Positions 32,456-44,439 of a stretch of DNA of 64,000 nt are shown here, piece after piece (within the stretch, counting starts at the first letter, position 1; each line of letters opens with the position of its first letter). Source of the stretch: Pomphorhynchus laevis (Eukaryota; Acanthocephala; Palaeacanthocephala; Echinorhynchida; Pomphorhynchidae); the NCBI GenBank assembly GCA_012934845.2, contig WNNJ02002346.1, positions 1-64,000 on the forward strand. Direction: 5' to 3'. Made by a program: the position numbers and the translations under genes. The notes beneath the pieces were generated by a model. The model was not told where the DNA came from. It did no database searches and worked only from the letters and a program-made list of their open reading frames with translations.

Positions 32456-32540
32456 GCAGCTGGGCAGCGTTTTTATTTCTCCGTTAATCCTTCAGCAACT
32501 TTCCTATCTTTAAAGGGGGCACGGGGTCGGCCGAGAATCC

Positions 32541-33400
32541 CTGATGCGCGTCAGTTCTAACCTATTACGGGTGTACCTCAAGGATCTCCACTTTCTCCTA
32601 TCTTATATCTTGCTGCCTTTATTAATCTATTCAAAATATTTAAACGCGAACAACGTTTTGTGGTGTACGCTGATGACACCACAGCCCTGTTCACTGAACA
32701 CAGGTGTAAAGACGTAGTCTATGACATTAGCCGCTTCTCTTTGAGATTAAAAGATTAGTTACCCATATCCAACTTATTTTAAACTCTGTCAAATCGCAGA
32801 AGGTTGTCTTCCATGACACCCCCGCAACAAATCAGAAACTTACGAGATTAGCACTCTCTGCGCTCTCCTCTATATTTGCCTCTGAACCATTTCCCACCTT
32901 CACAAGTCGAGTAAAATACCTGGGGTTCATCGTTACGGTGAACTGGTCGGCGAAAGCCGACCTGGATTGACTTAAACGTATCCTGAAGAGAGCTAGGTGG
33001 GGTCTGAAACGAGCCCAGCATTTGTCATTAAGAGGGAAAATCCAAGTTCGCCTCTGGGGCACTTGGTCTATCTCGGGACTAGTCTTCTTTTCTAAAGGAC
33101 TCCCCCAGAGCAAAGGCTGAGGTTTCTTAAGCTCTTCGTATCTCGTCTACCCAGCATAGACTGCCTCGAGTGGACTCTTCTGGGGATGAAAGACCCCGGG
33201 TTGTTCAGTCGAAGAGCGACGTGTTGAATTGGCTGGAGGGCTCAGATTCCACTGCATCTAAGGCCGTAACTTTAATAAAGGCTACATTGGAAGATACGTC
33301 GTAATTGTCTTTGACTTGTTACTTACTGGTTGACTGTTCTTTTTCATTTTTCCGTTATTTATCCTGTCGTTTAATTTTATTTAAGAAAATCGTTGTTGTT
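32541..33400 (+). mobile_element. LINE family A, copy A5 (RT C-terminal half, 5' truncated)
   Basis: It starts abruptly within RT at ALMRVSSN-type text (GATGCGCGTCAGTTCTAACC), runs through the YADDTTALF region (about 32,660-32,690, GTGGTGTACGCTGATGACAC) and ends in the C-terminal block and 3' UTR. It lies head to head with A4, about 85 bases apart, and most resembles A4 (both share TEHRCKDVV-type text), so the pair may derive from one event. Confidence 0.88.
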
Positions 33401-34455
33401 GTGCTTGATTAAATAAATGCTCTAAACCTTACTATCTTCAACAATTTAAAAATAAAAATAAAGATAAAGCAATGTGCCTTACATTCTGAAATATAAACGT
33501 CGTTGATGTTAAATTTATACTATTTTATTAAAATATAAACTGCAACTACATTTATTCTTTAGCAATTATTAATAGTCACTGAACGTATATATTTCCAATC
33601 GAAAATAATAGTTCAATCAAAAACAGTAATAGTAATCATTCTTGATCTCACATGCTGAAATAATTGGCAACTGTAGTTCTTTCGGAACTACTACTGCCAC
33701 AAGTTTAAAGAAGCTTGATTTTCGCTTGCTATAATCATAATCTATGCATCTCGCAGAATTACTCATAATAGTGCATTCGGTTTTCGTTCCTTAATTTTTA
33801 ATTGTTTTCAGATTAGGCAATACAATTTGTGCTATATCTACCATAATCGCAGCAGTAAACGGGAACAACCACATTTTGGCTTCAAAGAACAGTGAACTTG
33901 ATATAAATCATCAAAACAACATCGACTTCAGTCGTACCACTAGCATTATATCAACATTGCATGGTTAAAACCCTTTCATGTTGAGCAACTTCGGTAATGA
34001 TGATGCACTTGATTGTTTGATGATATTAACATTGATGATATATCGGCAATCCGAGGTCGTCGTATTCTCAAACGTTCAACATTTACCATGAAAAGCTAAA
34101 TAGGATTGAAATATATTCTAATGTTTGGCTTGATTCCAAGGGGAAACGGTATACCAAGCCGTGATTGTCGTCGTTACTGTCTGACAAAGCCGAGATGACA
34201 ACTTTGTTGACAACAACTAAAGTTTCCAAAGCACATCTAATTGATACTATAGGACGTAGTAGAGTTGCATGTCTAAGCACATTTCACTGATACTATTGAA
34301 CGTAAAGGACATTTCAGCCAATTACTTTTGGGTAGTCATAAATGGCTGCTTCAATTCCTCCAAAAATACTAAACTCGATGAAGAAGCTATGCCTTTGTAA
34401 TGTTCATCCGATTGTTTCCGATTCTTCTTGATAATGTTCTCTGTCAGAGATCGAA
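33401..34455. other. Stretch without a recognised gene
   Basis: The part at 33,640-34,330 is less AT-rich and might be an old coding or transposon relic, but all frames are closed and nothing is recognisable. Confidence 0.4.
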
Positions 34456-34464
34456 ATATTGAAG

Positions 34465-34565
<101 letters not shown>

Positions 34566-34674
34566 GTGTTGATTTTCTAGCTGCGGGTTGGGATCCATCA
34601 TGGATACTTTCGTATGTATTTGTAAAATGTTTAATTAAAACCAACCAGAAGACCAAATGTGCTTTATTTTATTA

Positions 34675-34712
34675 CAACGTTTCGATCCTGAGTAGGATCT
34701 TCTTCAAAAATT
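34675..34712 (-). ncRNA. Degenerate hammerhead-like end motif
   Basis: The minus strand reads TTGAAGAAGATCC, TACTCA, GGATC, GAAACGTT and then TGTAATAAAATAAAGC. Stem II (GATCC / GGATC) and GAAAC are intact, but the CUGAUGA box is changed (TGAAGAA). The same layout ends some Penelope-like elements; no coding part is attached here. Confidence 0.35.
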
Positions 34713-34937
34713 TTGGTTTCTAATAAACATACAATTATATATATGAGGAATTGCTGGTGTCTTTACAGTTATCACAAAAGCAGTCAAAACTCACCCTAAC
34801 CACTTCATCCGACTGACGATGACTGCTGGGCGATTAGGAGCGTCTCGGAGTGATACATTAGACCGATGGAGCTGATGATCGAAGTTCAGTTATTTAGCAG
34901 CACATATGGATTTAAAATCAATCGTAGCCAGTTTTGG

Positions 34938-34990
34938 CTCAACCACAGTTTCAATCGATTATTCGCACTTCCAATTTATATATATATAAT
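34938..34990 (+). repeat. Short repeat shared with the start of the window
   Basis: ACAGTTTCAATCGATTATTC then GCACTTCCAATTTATATATA matches 97-136 with few changes. Both copies lie near (TA)n arrays and directly before a retroelement fragment (PLE at the start, LINE A6 here). Confidence 0.65.
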
Positions 34991-35990
34991 TCGACCAGGA
35001 GAAATTCACAAGAACTGTGACTCCTAATGACTTTAACGATATAACTGGTCGTTAGATTAAAGCAGAACGTCTTGTAGCCACTAACCACAATCCTTTATCT
35101 TCATTGCACAACAACTAATTCTCTCTTTAAAGAAAAGAAAGAAATTCAGTCATTCAAGAAATGGCTGCTTAAGGCCTTGTATTTAACAGTAGCGCTAACA
35201 AGCGACCACCTCGCTGGCGGTTGGCACGACCTACTGTGTTGACAGTTGGAAGAATATGCCCTTCTGAAAAAGTGCTTCCACTTTGATCCAATCAGTATAG
35301 CTCTTTTTCAGGCGACTATTGAATTCCCGTGTTGTAGGAAATGCGAGTTTTACCAGGATTTAATTCCTACCTATCTTCGCAAGCTACAGGGATACTTTTG
35401 ACTACATATATAGGTCGTATTTTCAATTCGACTTCGATAAAACTCAAGGTCCAATTAAAACTGTTCACCTCCCCAATATCTCTGTTTCCTTCCGACAAGC
35501 TCTCTAGGAAGAATATTTGAGTTCTATGTATAGACTCCAACTGAGCAGAGATAAGGCTAACATTGCTCGCTTTAATCCATCTCAGTCTTCTATTTGAAAG
35601 GTTTTCAAAAAGGTTTGTCATCTGGAAAGAGTGAGAATCGGGCTGGATTAGTAACATAGGTCTTAGTAAAGTTTTGGAAAAGTTACTATTTCATCATAAT
35701 TATGGAACCACTCTTTATCATCAGCCAATTCCTACCTAGGGCAGTTTCAGGAGTAAGAATCTTTCGATTACGGATATCCTCAATTCTCGGGTTCCGCTTC
35801 CGGGAACCTCCAAAACCCAATCGCACACTCGCGTCTGTCAGATTTTGACGGATTGCCAGAGAAACGAAATCTCCATCACTATAATTTTACCTTCACCATC
35901 TGATATTGATACCATTAACATTAGCCGTCGACTATTTTTCCAAAGAAAAAACGGATTGCATGTCCTAAAAATCTCCGGTCCATTTCGATT
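34991..35990 (+). mobile_element. LINE family A, copy A6 (old, ORF2 middle part)
   Basis: The start GACCAGGAGAAATTCACAAG aligns with 7,502 of copy A2. It runs through the end of the endonuclease (NDFNDITGR), the linker (about 35,300-35,660) and stops in the first RT block near GCATGTCCTAAAAATCTCCG (compare CPKDLRPIS). Many stops and small deletions make it the most diverged family A copy in the window. Confidence 0.85.
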
Positions 35991-36955
35991 GTAAGAACTG
36001 CTTTATTTTATTAGGTGCATGTTTATTAGTTATTGATAAAATCTTTTATTATTTAACGCCAGTCTGTCCCACATGCATTGATCCACTTTGAACGTATTTA
36101 CATACGTAAACCAAACCTTTAATTGTTATCACATATGATGTTATTGCCCATATCAGCATATTAGTTCTTAACATTGAAATGCTGCATTTGCATCTTTTAT
36201 CTCATCAAGGTTTGACTGACCCTAAATGATATTTTAAATGATATTTTAAATTGTATTACCATTCTTGTGTCGAACAAACACGATTAATTGTCAAACGTCT
36301 AATTAATTACAAAACAGCTTAGATACTTATTAATATTATAGACCATCCACTTTCGAATACAATGTATTATCGTATTATTGTTAGGACTTAACTTTGTTCC
36401 AACACCTGTTGAATTTAATTGGATAAAATTTCAACAGCTTCAGATTCGTGTCGAGAAATTTTTCTTAAATATATTGGTCGAGGAAAATTCTGTACAGAAA
36501 TTATGTTTGAAGTAAAGTATCTTCATCTAGCTACCACGAAAATCATTCGATATTGTCATCTGTTGTTTCGACTGTTCAATATATAAGGATTAAAACAATT
36601 ACTTCTAATGAATCAGTAAGACGTCGGTGACTGAATTAGTTGATGTGAAATAAAGGAAAAAATTGACTTATATTTAAGCACACGACTCTGGCAGCAATTG
36701 ACATCAATCGACAAAACATCAACAAACTACGATTGACAACGATCGACAAACATCAGCGATACAAGATTAAATATATACATTGATCTTAAAAATGTTTTGA
36801 TTATATTTCTATGCTGTAGTGTTGCTCTGAACGCAATTGCTCGATGTCCATTTATATACAAGTAGTTCTTATCCTTATTTGGTTTATATTACAATAATAT
36901 AATTATTAATGACTTATCATTAGTAATCCATAGTAAGCATAAGAAGAGTATTCCA
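35991..36955. other. Stretch without a recognised gene
   Basis: AT-rich. A short imperfect repetition of ATCGACAAAACATCA-type text occurs at 36,690-36,760. No gene supported. Confidence 0.4.
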
Positions 36956-36959
36956 TCAT

Positions 36960-37440
36960 TCAATGACGACGATGCGGTACCTAGTATATCTAGGTGCCGC
37001 ATCACCGGGGTTTCGGCAACCAGTGTATCTTATTATAATACGGAATATATTATTTATTATTCGTCAATAAAAATTTTCCGCTAATGATTTTAAATTTATT
37101 TTTAATATTATTGTGTTGATATATAAATTATACTATGTTCTGTTTGATGATATTTTTATAGTAGCCTAGTTTAAAATATGTATCTATTAAATTTTATAAA
37201 TGATTTTGAAGTCAACATCATTTTATATTATGGCAATTCTTAAGATTTTATTATTAAATGTATTATATTTTATATTATATGGTATGTCGGAATGCTCATG
37301 TAAAAATATGTTTTCTTAAATTTTAATATATCATCGTCACGAAATAAATTTTATAATAGTTTTAATTGATGTTAATTTTATGTTAATATATAGTCTTAAT
37401 CATCAATATTAGTATATATCATCAATATTGCAGTTCAGAG
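36960..37440 (-). mobile_element. PLE copy P4 fragment (RT thumb region, minus strand)
   Basis: From 37,440 down to about 37,065 the minus strand matches the P1/P3 thumb block. Beyond it lies a 14-bp hairpin (GATGCGGTACCTAG / CTAGGTGCCGCATC, 36,971-37,003) next to a GAAACCCC box on the minus strand, which may be a diverged terminal ribozyme region. Broken; only about 350 bases of coding DNA remain. Confidence 0.75.
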
Positions 37441-37444
37441 CAGG

Positions 37445-38380
37445 CAATATGCCAGCCGCTAGTTGTAAGTAATATGACACTAGCAATAGGTCGTGACTTA
37501 GCATACCGTGATGATTGGACACTTGCGAACGTTCCTCATTTGTCGCAAATTACAATTAAAAATGTTTCTTTTTGCTGTTTTTGAGTGAATCGAAATATAT
37601 TAGAAGTATATAATTGAAATATATTATAATCGAAATATATATATTTATAATATATTTTATTATAAATATATCAGAAATATATTAGAAGTCATCGGGATGA
37701 ACTGTTAGGTTATCGGGTTTCAGCTTCTATAACCATTTTCATAAATATATTTAATTAAATCAGGATATGCTAACTGAGTCTACGTATTTTATACTATATA
37801 TAACAATTAAATAAATTGATAAATAATAAATAAATGCATTTATTTATTATAAGTGATAAATAAATTTTTAAATATAAATAAATTAAAAATAAAGGCAATA
37901 ATTATAAATAATAAATAATTATATAAGATTATTTATAGATATTTATATAAATTTAAAATATAAAATTAAAATTTAAAACAAAAATTAGTTTTGATTAAAA
38001 TCATTTTTAATCAATTTCAATCATAAAAATTTATTTTAAACTTCAATTATAAATTCTATTTCTGTTTAAATATAATTTGTATAAAATTTTATATAATTAT
38101 TGATTATTTATAAGTGTTTATATTTATTTTTAATTTATATATAAAACGTAGACTCTGTTATCTGATCTGATTTGTTTAACTAATAAGTTATCATTAACCC
38201 GTGCACTTTGTTTTCCTGTAAATATAATCTCTGCCAGAAATACTGAAACTATGCATTATTGATACGACATTATTATTTTCTGCCAATTTTCAAACAAGTT
38301 TGATTAATTTTTTCTTCTATTTTGTACAATACAACAGTAAAAATCACCAAATATTACAAAAATAATTTTAACTATTAAGT
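37445..38380. other. AT-rich stretch with one inverted PLE tail motif
   Basis: Near 37,760-37,790 the tail motif CTAACTGAGTCTACGTATTT appears in minus orientation, and near 38,143 in plus orientation (AAACGTAGACTCTGTTATCT). Otherwise extremely AT-rich with no gene. Confidence 0.45.
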
Positions 38381-38384
38381 GAAA

Positions 38385-38735
38385 AAACTTTTATTGATAG
38401 ATCATAAACAATATGCTTTGTATTTGAATAAAATTCACTAGATATTCACATTTCATTAGGACAAATACGTTATTAGCGCGTATTTGGTCCCACTGTTATG
38501 CTAGTTTGAGGAATATAGGCCGAAACTTGATAACATAGCAGTACCTCCTGATGACCTCTAATCCTTATTATGATACATCGCTTTTATTTATTAGTCAATA
38601 TATAAAAATTGACTTTTATTTTAAATTCGATATCTATAAATTATATAAAATCTTATATGATTATTTATAATTACTTTATTTATCATTATTTTTAATTTAT
38701 AAATAGTATAAAATATGTAGACTCAGTAAGCTGAT
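38385..38735 (+). mobile_element. PLE 3' end fragment P5
   Basis: It holds the last thumb codons (TTAAGTGAAAAAACTTTTAT), the ribozyme region at 38,482-38,565 and the tail motif at about 38,716. This copy keeps CCTGATGACC, the best CUGAUGA box among the PLE ends. CTGTTATG still pairs with CATAGCAG through a G-U, and GAGG with CCTC. Confidence 0.7.
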
Positions 38736-38739
38736 GTTT

Positions 38740-39595
38740 AATTATTTTAATAATCTTTAAATTTTTAAATTTAACATTGTTATTTTACTTAATTTATTCG
38801 ATATAAAGTTTATCTTTGTATAGAATCAAAAATGCGTTTTGTGTGTTTAAAAATGATGTAATGATATGGAACTTTATTTATATAGTAGATATCCATGATA
38901 TCTTCATATGCAGATAAAACTCTAATTTTATATTTAAGGCCACATTTTGCCTGACCTGTCTCTTTCCCCCCGAATAACTCTATTCATCTTTTCGTAATAC
39001 TTCATTTTTATATTATAATGGTTTTTATTTCGAAGTTTCTTGATTACAGCTTTCTGATTGTACCTTTTATAAGTTTTATTTTCAGTTTTTCGTACTTCTA
39101 GCGCTTTTTCAGTTTTAACTATTTTCTGGCAACCAATTGTTTCTGCTCGGATTTTGCAAATTAAAAAAATAAATTCTCATACTTTTAAATTTCTCACTCT
39201 TTAATTTATCATTAAAATCTCACTTTTTAAATTTTAATTGTAAATTCTATCGTTGTAAAAATATAAATTGTATAAAATCTTATATAATCATTTATTATGT
39301 ATCTTTATTTTTGATTAATTTAAAATTTTTCACTGGGGTGATATTTACGTAATGGAAAACAGATACAAACCACATTTTAATAAAAGGCTATATAAGACGT
39401 TAGCAGATGTACATTAGTATGTGATACATAAATAATATAATTTTAGTCATTAGTTATTTTAGCTTGTTATAAATTAAATAAAATCTTATTTAACAATTAT
39501 TAATTATTTATATTGTATTTAATTATTTATTATTAATAATTATTTATCTTTAGTAAAAAGATAAATCTTATCTTTTATATTTTATCTATTATTTT
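38740..39595. other. AT-rich stretch, no gene seen
   Basis: No supported feature. Confidence 0.45.
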
Positions 39596-39599
39596 TTAC

Positions 39600-40135
39600 A
39601 TTGTTTGTTTTTGATAAAATACATAGACTCAGTTGGCTGAGTCTACGTATATAAGCTTTTTTCAAACTTTAATTTATTTATTGTTTATATTTATTAATTA
39701 TTAATTTTTATTAATATTTATTTTGTATAAAATCTTATATAATCATTTATTATTTATAATTATTTATCTATATTTTTAATTTATATAAAGTAATTAATTT
39801 TTAATTTAAATATATAGTATTTATATAATAAATACTATATGAGTAAATAATAAATATTAATACCAAATAATTTATTAATAATAAATAATTTATATATAGT
39901 ATTTATATTTTTGAATACTATTTCTGATTTATGAATTGTTTAATTAAAAACAGACGACGTATCATAATATACGTCATCCTAGTGTATATATATTTCGGCG
40001 CCTAGTGTATCTTATTATAATACGGAATATATTATTTATTATCCATAATTTTTGCATTTATTTTAAATAATATTTTGTTGATTTATATATTTAAGTATTT
40101 TCTGCTTGATTGTATTTTTATATTAACCTAGTTTA
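39600..40135 (-). mobile_element. PLE tail DNA and a truncated thumb fragment
   Basis: At about 39,608-39,652 two tail motifs face each other as a small palindrome (AGACTCAG TTGG CTGAGTCT). At 39,985-40,135 the minus strand matches the PLE thumb end again, directly beyond the 3' ribozyme region of copy P3, so a second truncated copy lies behind P3. Confidence 0.6.
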
Positions 40136-40136
40136 A

Positions 40137-40990
40137 ACTGCTATTTTATTAGGTTTCGGCCCTCATTCTTAGACCCAGCATAGCAGCGGGGCCAAATACA
40201 TGCTAATGACTTATTTACTCAGATGACATTTGATTATCTAGTGTTTTATTCTAATACAAATAAATATATTTATTTACATATAAATTTTCCGCTAATGATT
40301 TTAAATTTATTTTTAATATTATTTTGTTGATTTATATATTTTAATATTTTCTGTTTGATTTTATTTTTATTGTAACCTAGTTTAAAATATGTATCTATTA
40401 AATTATTTAAATGATTTTGAAGCAATCCAATATCATTACATATTGTTGCAATTCTTAAAATTTCTTTATTTAATGTATTATATTTTATATTATATGGTAT
40501 GCATGAATGCTCATGCAAAAATATGTTTCTTGTAAATTTAAATATGTCATCTTTACGATATAAATTAATAGTAGTTTTAGTTAATGTTAATTTAATGTTC
40601 ATATCTAGATATACACCTCCTTTATCATTAATATTGGTTTTGTTAAGAATAAGGCTTTTTGGATAAATTTGTTCGCTTATTGAATAAAAATTATTAGAGT
40701 TAAATGCACATTTATCATTAAAATATCATCAATGTATCGAAACATATATTTCACATATTTATATTGTTTAGATTTATTTTTATACACTTATGAACAAATT
40801 CATATTCTATAAAGCTTAAAATAAGTCAGTTATAATTAGGCTACTATTACCTTTCATTGGAACACCTTTTATATGTCTAAATATAGATGTCACTACCTTT
40901 AACTAATTTTGATTTATCAAAATATTTCAAGAGTTTTCATAATCCAAATAAAAATATAAAGTATTATTTACCAGAAAAGAATATTAAAAA
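40137..40990 (-). mobile_element. Penelope-like element copy P3 (motif B to 3' end)
   Basis: The minus strand runs from about 40,930 (motif B text GNSSLIIT) through the RT motif C area near 40,740 and an open thumb block (40,602-40,270) to the ribozyme region (40,210-40,141) with GGCCCC / GGGCC and GCTGCTAT / ATAGCAG. P1 and P2 share some differences from P3, so P3 belongs to another sublineage. Broken in a few places. Confidence 0.8.
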
Positions 40991-40999
40991 AATTGTGAA

Positions 41000-42105
41000 A
41001 CTGCATTTATTTTCCATTTTTCAGCTTTTTTAAATACCTTCTATACTTTACGTTTTTCTTTTGAACTCTTTAAATACCAGCGATTCTATCAACCTACTGT
41101 TGTAAAAAAACTTTACATCAATCTAAATTCATTCCCAGAAGAAAACTTGACAGTACAAATGGAATTCAATGCGAAGGCATAACGCATTACAGATAACGAA
41201 AATATCTATTTAATGTCTTAATACTTGTTGAAAATGATGTGAAACGACATGAAATTCAATAACTTGATATGGAATTTGTATACTGAAAAGTACTTCGACT
41301 TTCGGATCTGCTTAACTTTAATTTTTGCGCTATAATAACTAAGCTAAAGTTTGGCAAAGTATTTAAAATTTGTACTATGACATTTGGCATATTTTTTCTT
41401 CCACCCTTAATGTATTAATTAATGCCTGATACGGGATAATAAATAAACTTTACAGATACCGTGTTGGGAATCAGATTTATTTATCATAAATAAAAAAATA
41501 CTAGAAGATCATCAGAAGAAACAAATAAAACATTAAGCTACATATGGCTTTTGTCACATTGAGATATCGAAAGGCTTAGATTAATCTAATTAACCATTCA
41601 CAGGTGCTTTTTAGATTAGAATATAATATAATTTAAGATAATTTAATCAAAATAATCGATAGTTTGATCGTTTATAATTCTTTAAGTCAAATCAATTAGT
41701 TTCATTAAGAATTCCGGGCTATATTTTGATAGCTATCACGAAATATAAATTATTCGTTATTTCAAATAAGTAAATTATTGAAATATAAAAATAAATGAAA
41801 AATTTGCGTTGTTATTAAAAATGATTATTTAATAACAAAGTCGACATTTAAGAAATTAATAATTATAATTAATAATTATAGTAATTACCGTTACATAACG
41901 TTCTATTTGCAAAATTTGATTTAAGACACGAAATGCTACTTCGTCTGTCTAGTATAAATAATTTATGGGGTACTTGCTATCTCTGCATTTTAGCAATTCG
42001 GATCGCAGCTATCATTCACAAAATTTATCCACAGGCGATAAGGGAGGATCAACATCAAAACGTTTTTACAACACTGTAACGTTAATAGGCAAGCATCTAT
42101 CAAAT
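41000..42105. other. AT-rich stretch, no gene seen
   Basis: Near 41,965-42,000 a short piece (GGGGTACTTGCTATCTCTG) resembles the family A LINE C-terminal block, so a small old LINE scrap may lie there. Nothing else is supported. Confidence 0.4.
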
Positions 42106-42114
42106 TAATAATAA

Positions 42115-43205
42115 TCCATGGGTTCGTCAAAGGTCGCTCGGATTATTCGGCTGTAGGTGAAGTGCATCAGTTTTGTCAGGAGAATAGTCATCAACTTGCT
42201 GTGGCTAATTTCCTTGATTTTTCTGCTGTATTTGACCGCATCTCCATTCCCTTTGTTATCTCCTCTCTCAGGTCCCTCGGGTTGCCTGCGAGAATTGTTA
42301 ACAGGATGGAGATACCGCTGTACACCAAGCGATTCTTTTATGAAGACGACCCTAATGCGCGTCAGTTCTACCCTATTACGGGTGTGCCTCAAGGTTCACC
42401 ACTTTCTCCAATCTTATATCTTGCTGCCTCAATTATTCTATTTAAAATATTTAAACGTGAACAACGTCTAGTGGTGTACGCTGATGATACCACAGCCCTG
42501 TTCTCTGGACGCAGGTGCAAAGACGTAGTCTCGGACATCAGCCGTTTCTTTTTAAGATTAAAAGACCAGTTACCCAAGTCCAATCTTATTTTAAACTCCG
42601 CGAAATCGCAGGTGGTTGTATTTCATGGCGCCCATGCAACAAAGCAAAAACTTAAGAGATTAGCACTCTCTGCACTCTCCTTCATTTTGACAAATTAACC
42701 ACTCCCTGTCTTCACGAGTCGAGTAAAATACCTGGGGTTCACTATTACGGTGAACTAGTCGGCGAAAGCCGACCTGGATAGACTTAAACGTATCCTAAAG
42801 AGATCTAGGTGGGCCCTGAAACGGGCCCAGAATCTGTAATTGAAAGGGAAAGCTCAGGTGCGCCTCTTGGGCAATTGGCTATCTCGGGATTAGTCTTATT
42901 TTCTAGAGGAATCCCCCAGAGCAAAAGCTAAGGTTTCTCAAGCTTCCCGTCTCTCGTTTACCTAGCATAGTCCGCCTCGATTGGACTCTTCGGGGGAGGG
43001 AAAGACCCCGGTGGTTCAGTCGAAGAGCGGCGTGTTGGATTGACTGGATGGCTTAGATCCCACTGGACCTGAGGCCATGAAGACGAAGACTACAATCGAT
43101 TGATCAAAAGAAATTTTTGACGTTGTTTTCTTCTTTTTTAATTGACATTTATTACCTTGTCTCAATTTATTAAGAAAATCTTTATTATTAAGTTAATAAT
43201 AATTC
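42115..43205 (+). mobile_element. LINE family A, copy A7 (RT C-terminal half, 5' truncated)
   Basis: It begins at the HGFVKGRS region, with FLDFSAVFDRIS, GVPQGSPLSPILYLAAS and VVYADDTTALFSG in one frame up to a stop at 42,696 (LTN then stop). The C-terminal region follows with a few stops. The 3' UTR ends in TTTATTATTAAGTTAATAAT. It is closest to A8 in wording. Confidence 0.9.
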
Positions 43206-43209
43206 ACAG

Positions 43210-44090
43210 GTCGTTAAACTGCAATAGGGATAGTGTTTTTAAATGAATGCAAATTCTAGCATGTAAGAGCTGGCGGCATATACATGAACAGTATTTACAA
43301 ATAATAAAATAATATTTGTAATATAATATTATAATATTAATAATATTATACAAATAATATATAATATAATATTATACAAATATAATAATATTTGTAATTA
43401 TAAGATAATAATATAAAATAATATTTATCCTAATAATAGATAATATTTCATAATTTATTGTAACACAATTATAACCAAGATTCGTTTTACTCTTAAATTT
43501 GACCTCATTTGGTATGAGCGGTGAAAGGATATTTTACCTGTCAATTATTTATCGTGTCTATTTTTCATAGACTATAAAAGAAAAATGAGAAAATTTGTTA
43601 TTTACAAAATAAATAACATAATAATGAGAAACATAACAATGAATTATATTTTCTTTCACTACTACTTGGTAATTTTGTTCTCTTCAAAATAGTCATTCAC
43701 TAAACATCTACGACGCAAATCCTTAAAATTAATTGTCAAAAAACTTTGAATCCCTATTTTCGCAGGAGCTCTCAGATATTTTCCAAGTTCCAATAATCTC
43801 TTATATGTTATCAATTATCTGAACGGATTTAAGTTTCTTCAATTTCTACAAGTTTATCAAAATGTCAATGAAAATTGACCAAGCAATCATGTGCACGTTT
43901 ATTGGATTGGTTCACTGGATCCTGAATACTATATCACTCTATCGTCCACACAGTTTAGATTGAATGTAAAAACCGCATTCAACATTTACGCTTAAACAAC
44001 TGAATCATTCATAGCATACGTGTGCACGTTTTTTTTGGATGGGTTCATTAAATCCTGAATCTTACTTCAGTGTTCACACAGTCTGGGTGG
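43210..44090. other. AT-rich stretch, no gene seen
   Basis: It contains a run of ATAATATTTGTAATATAATA-type low-complexity DNA at about 43,290-43,450. A sentence-like pair of similar blocks (about 43,890-43,925 and 44,020-44,060, ...GCACGTTT...TGGATTGGTTCA) hints at an old duplication. Confidence 0.4.
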
Positions 44091-44094
44091 TGTT

Positions 44095-44435
44095 TATCAC
44101 TAAATTACTGATCTAGCGTCTAAAGAACATTTATTTTAATGTAATATAGTCCGAGAAGAAATTTATTAATTTTTAATTTGAATTTAATAATTGGACAATT
44201 AAAATAATGCAACCACAACTTGACTAGAAAAGACATATTGCGTGGTAGCAAGTCACTGTAGTTCCATATACCAGTCTGTGATTTCGTGTTTGGTTACGGA
44301 AATTAAGAATAAAGTGATATTAATTACCAAAAAATATCAGGTTTAAGTTTTATATTTCGATAGCTGTTGCAAACACCTCTAAGGACATAATCTGTTGTCC
44401 TGATTATGAAAGCAGCAGCTATCAACTTAAGCATT
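44095..44435. repeat. Repeat E, copy 1
   Basis: CACTAAATTACTGATCTAGC and the following 75 bases recur at 46,607-46,690. Its other end carries ATATTTCGATAGCTGTTGC and an inverted GCAGCAGCTATC, which matches the hairpin end of copy 2. Noncoding. Confidence 0.6.
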
Positions 44436-44439
44436 ATTT

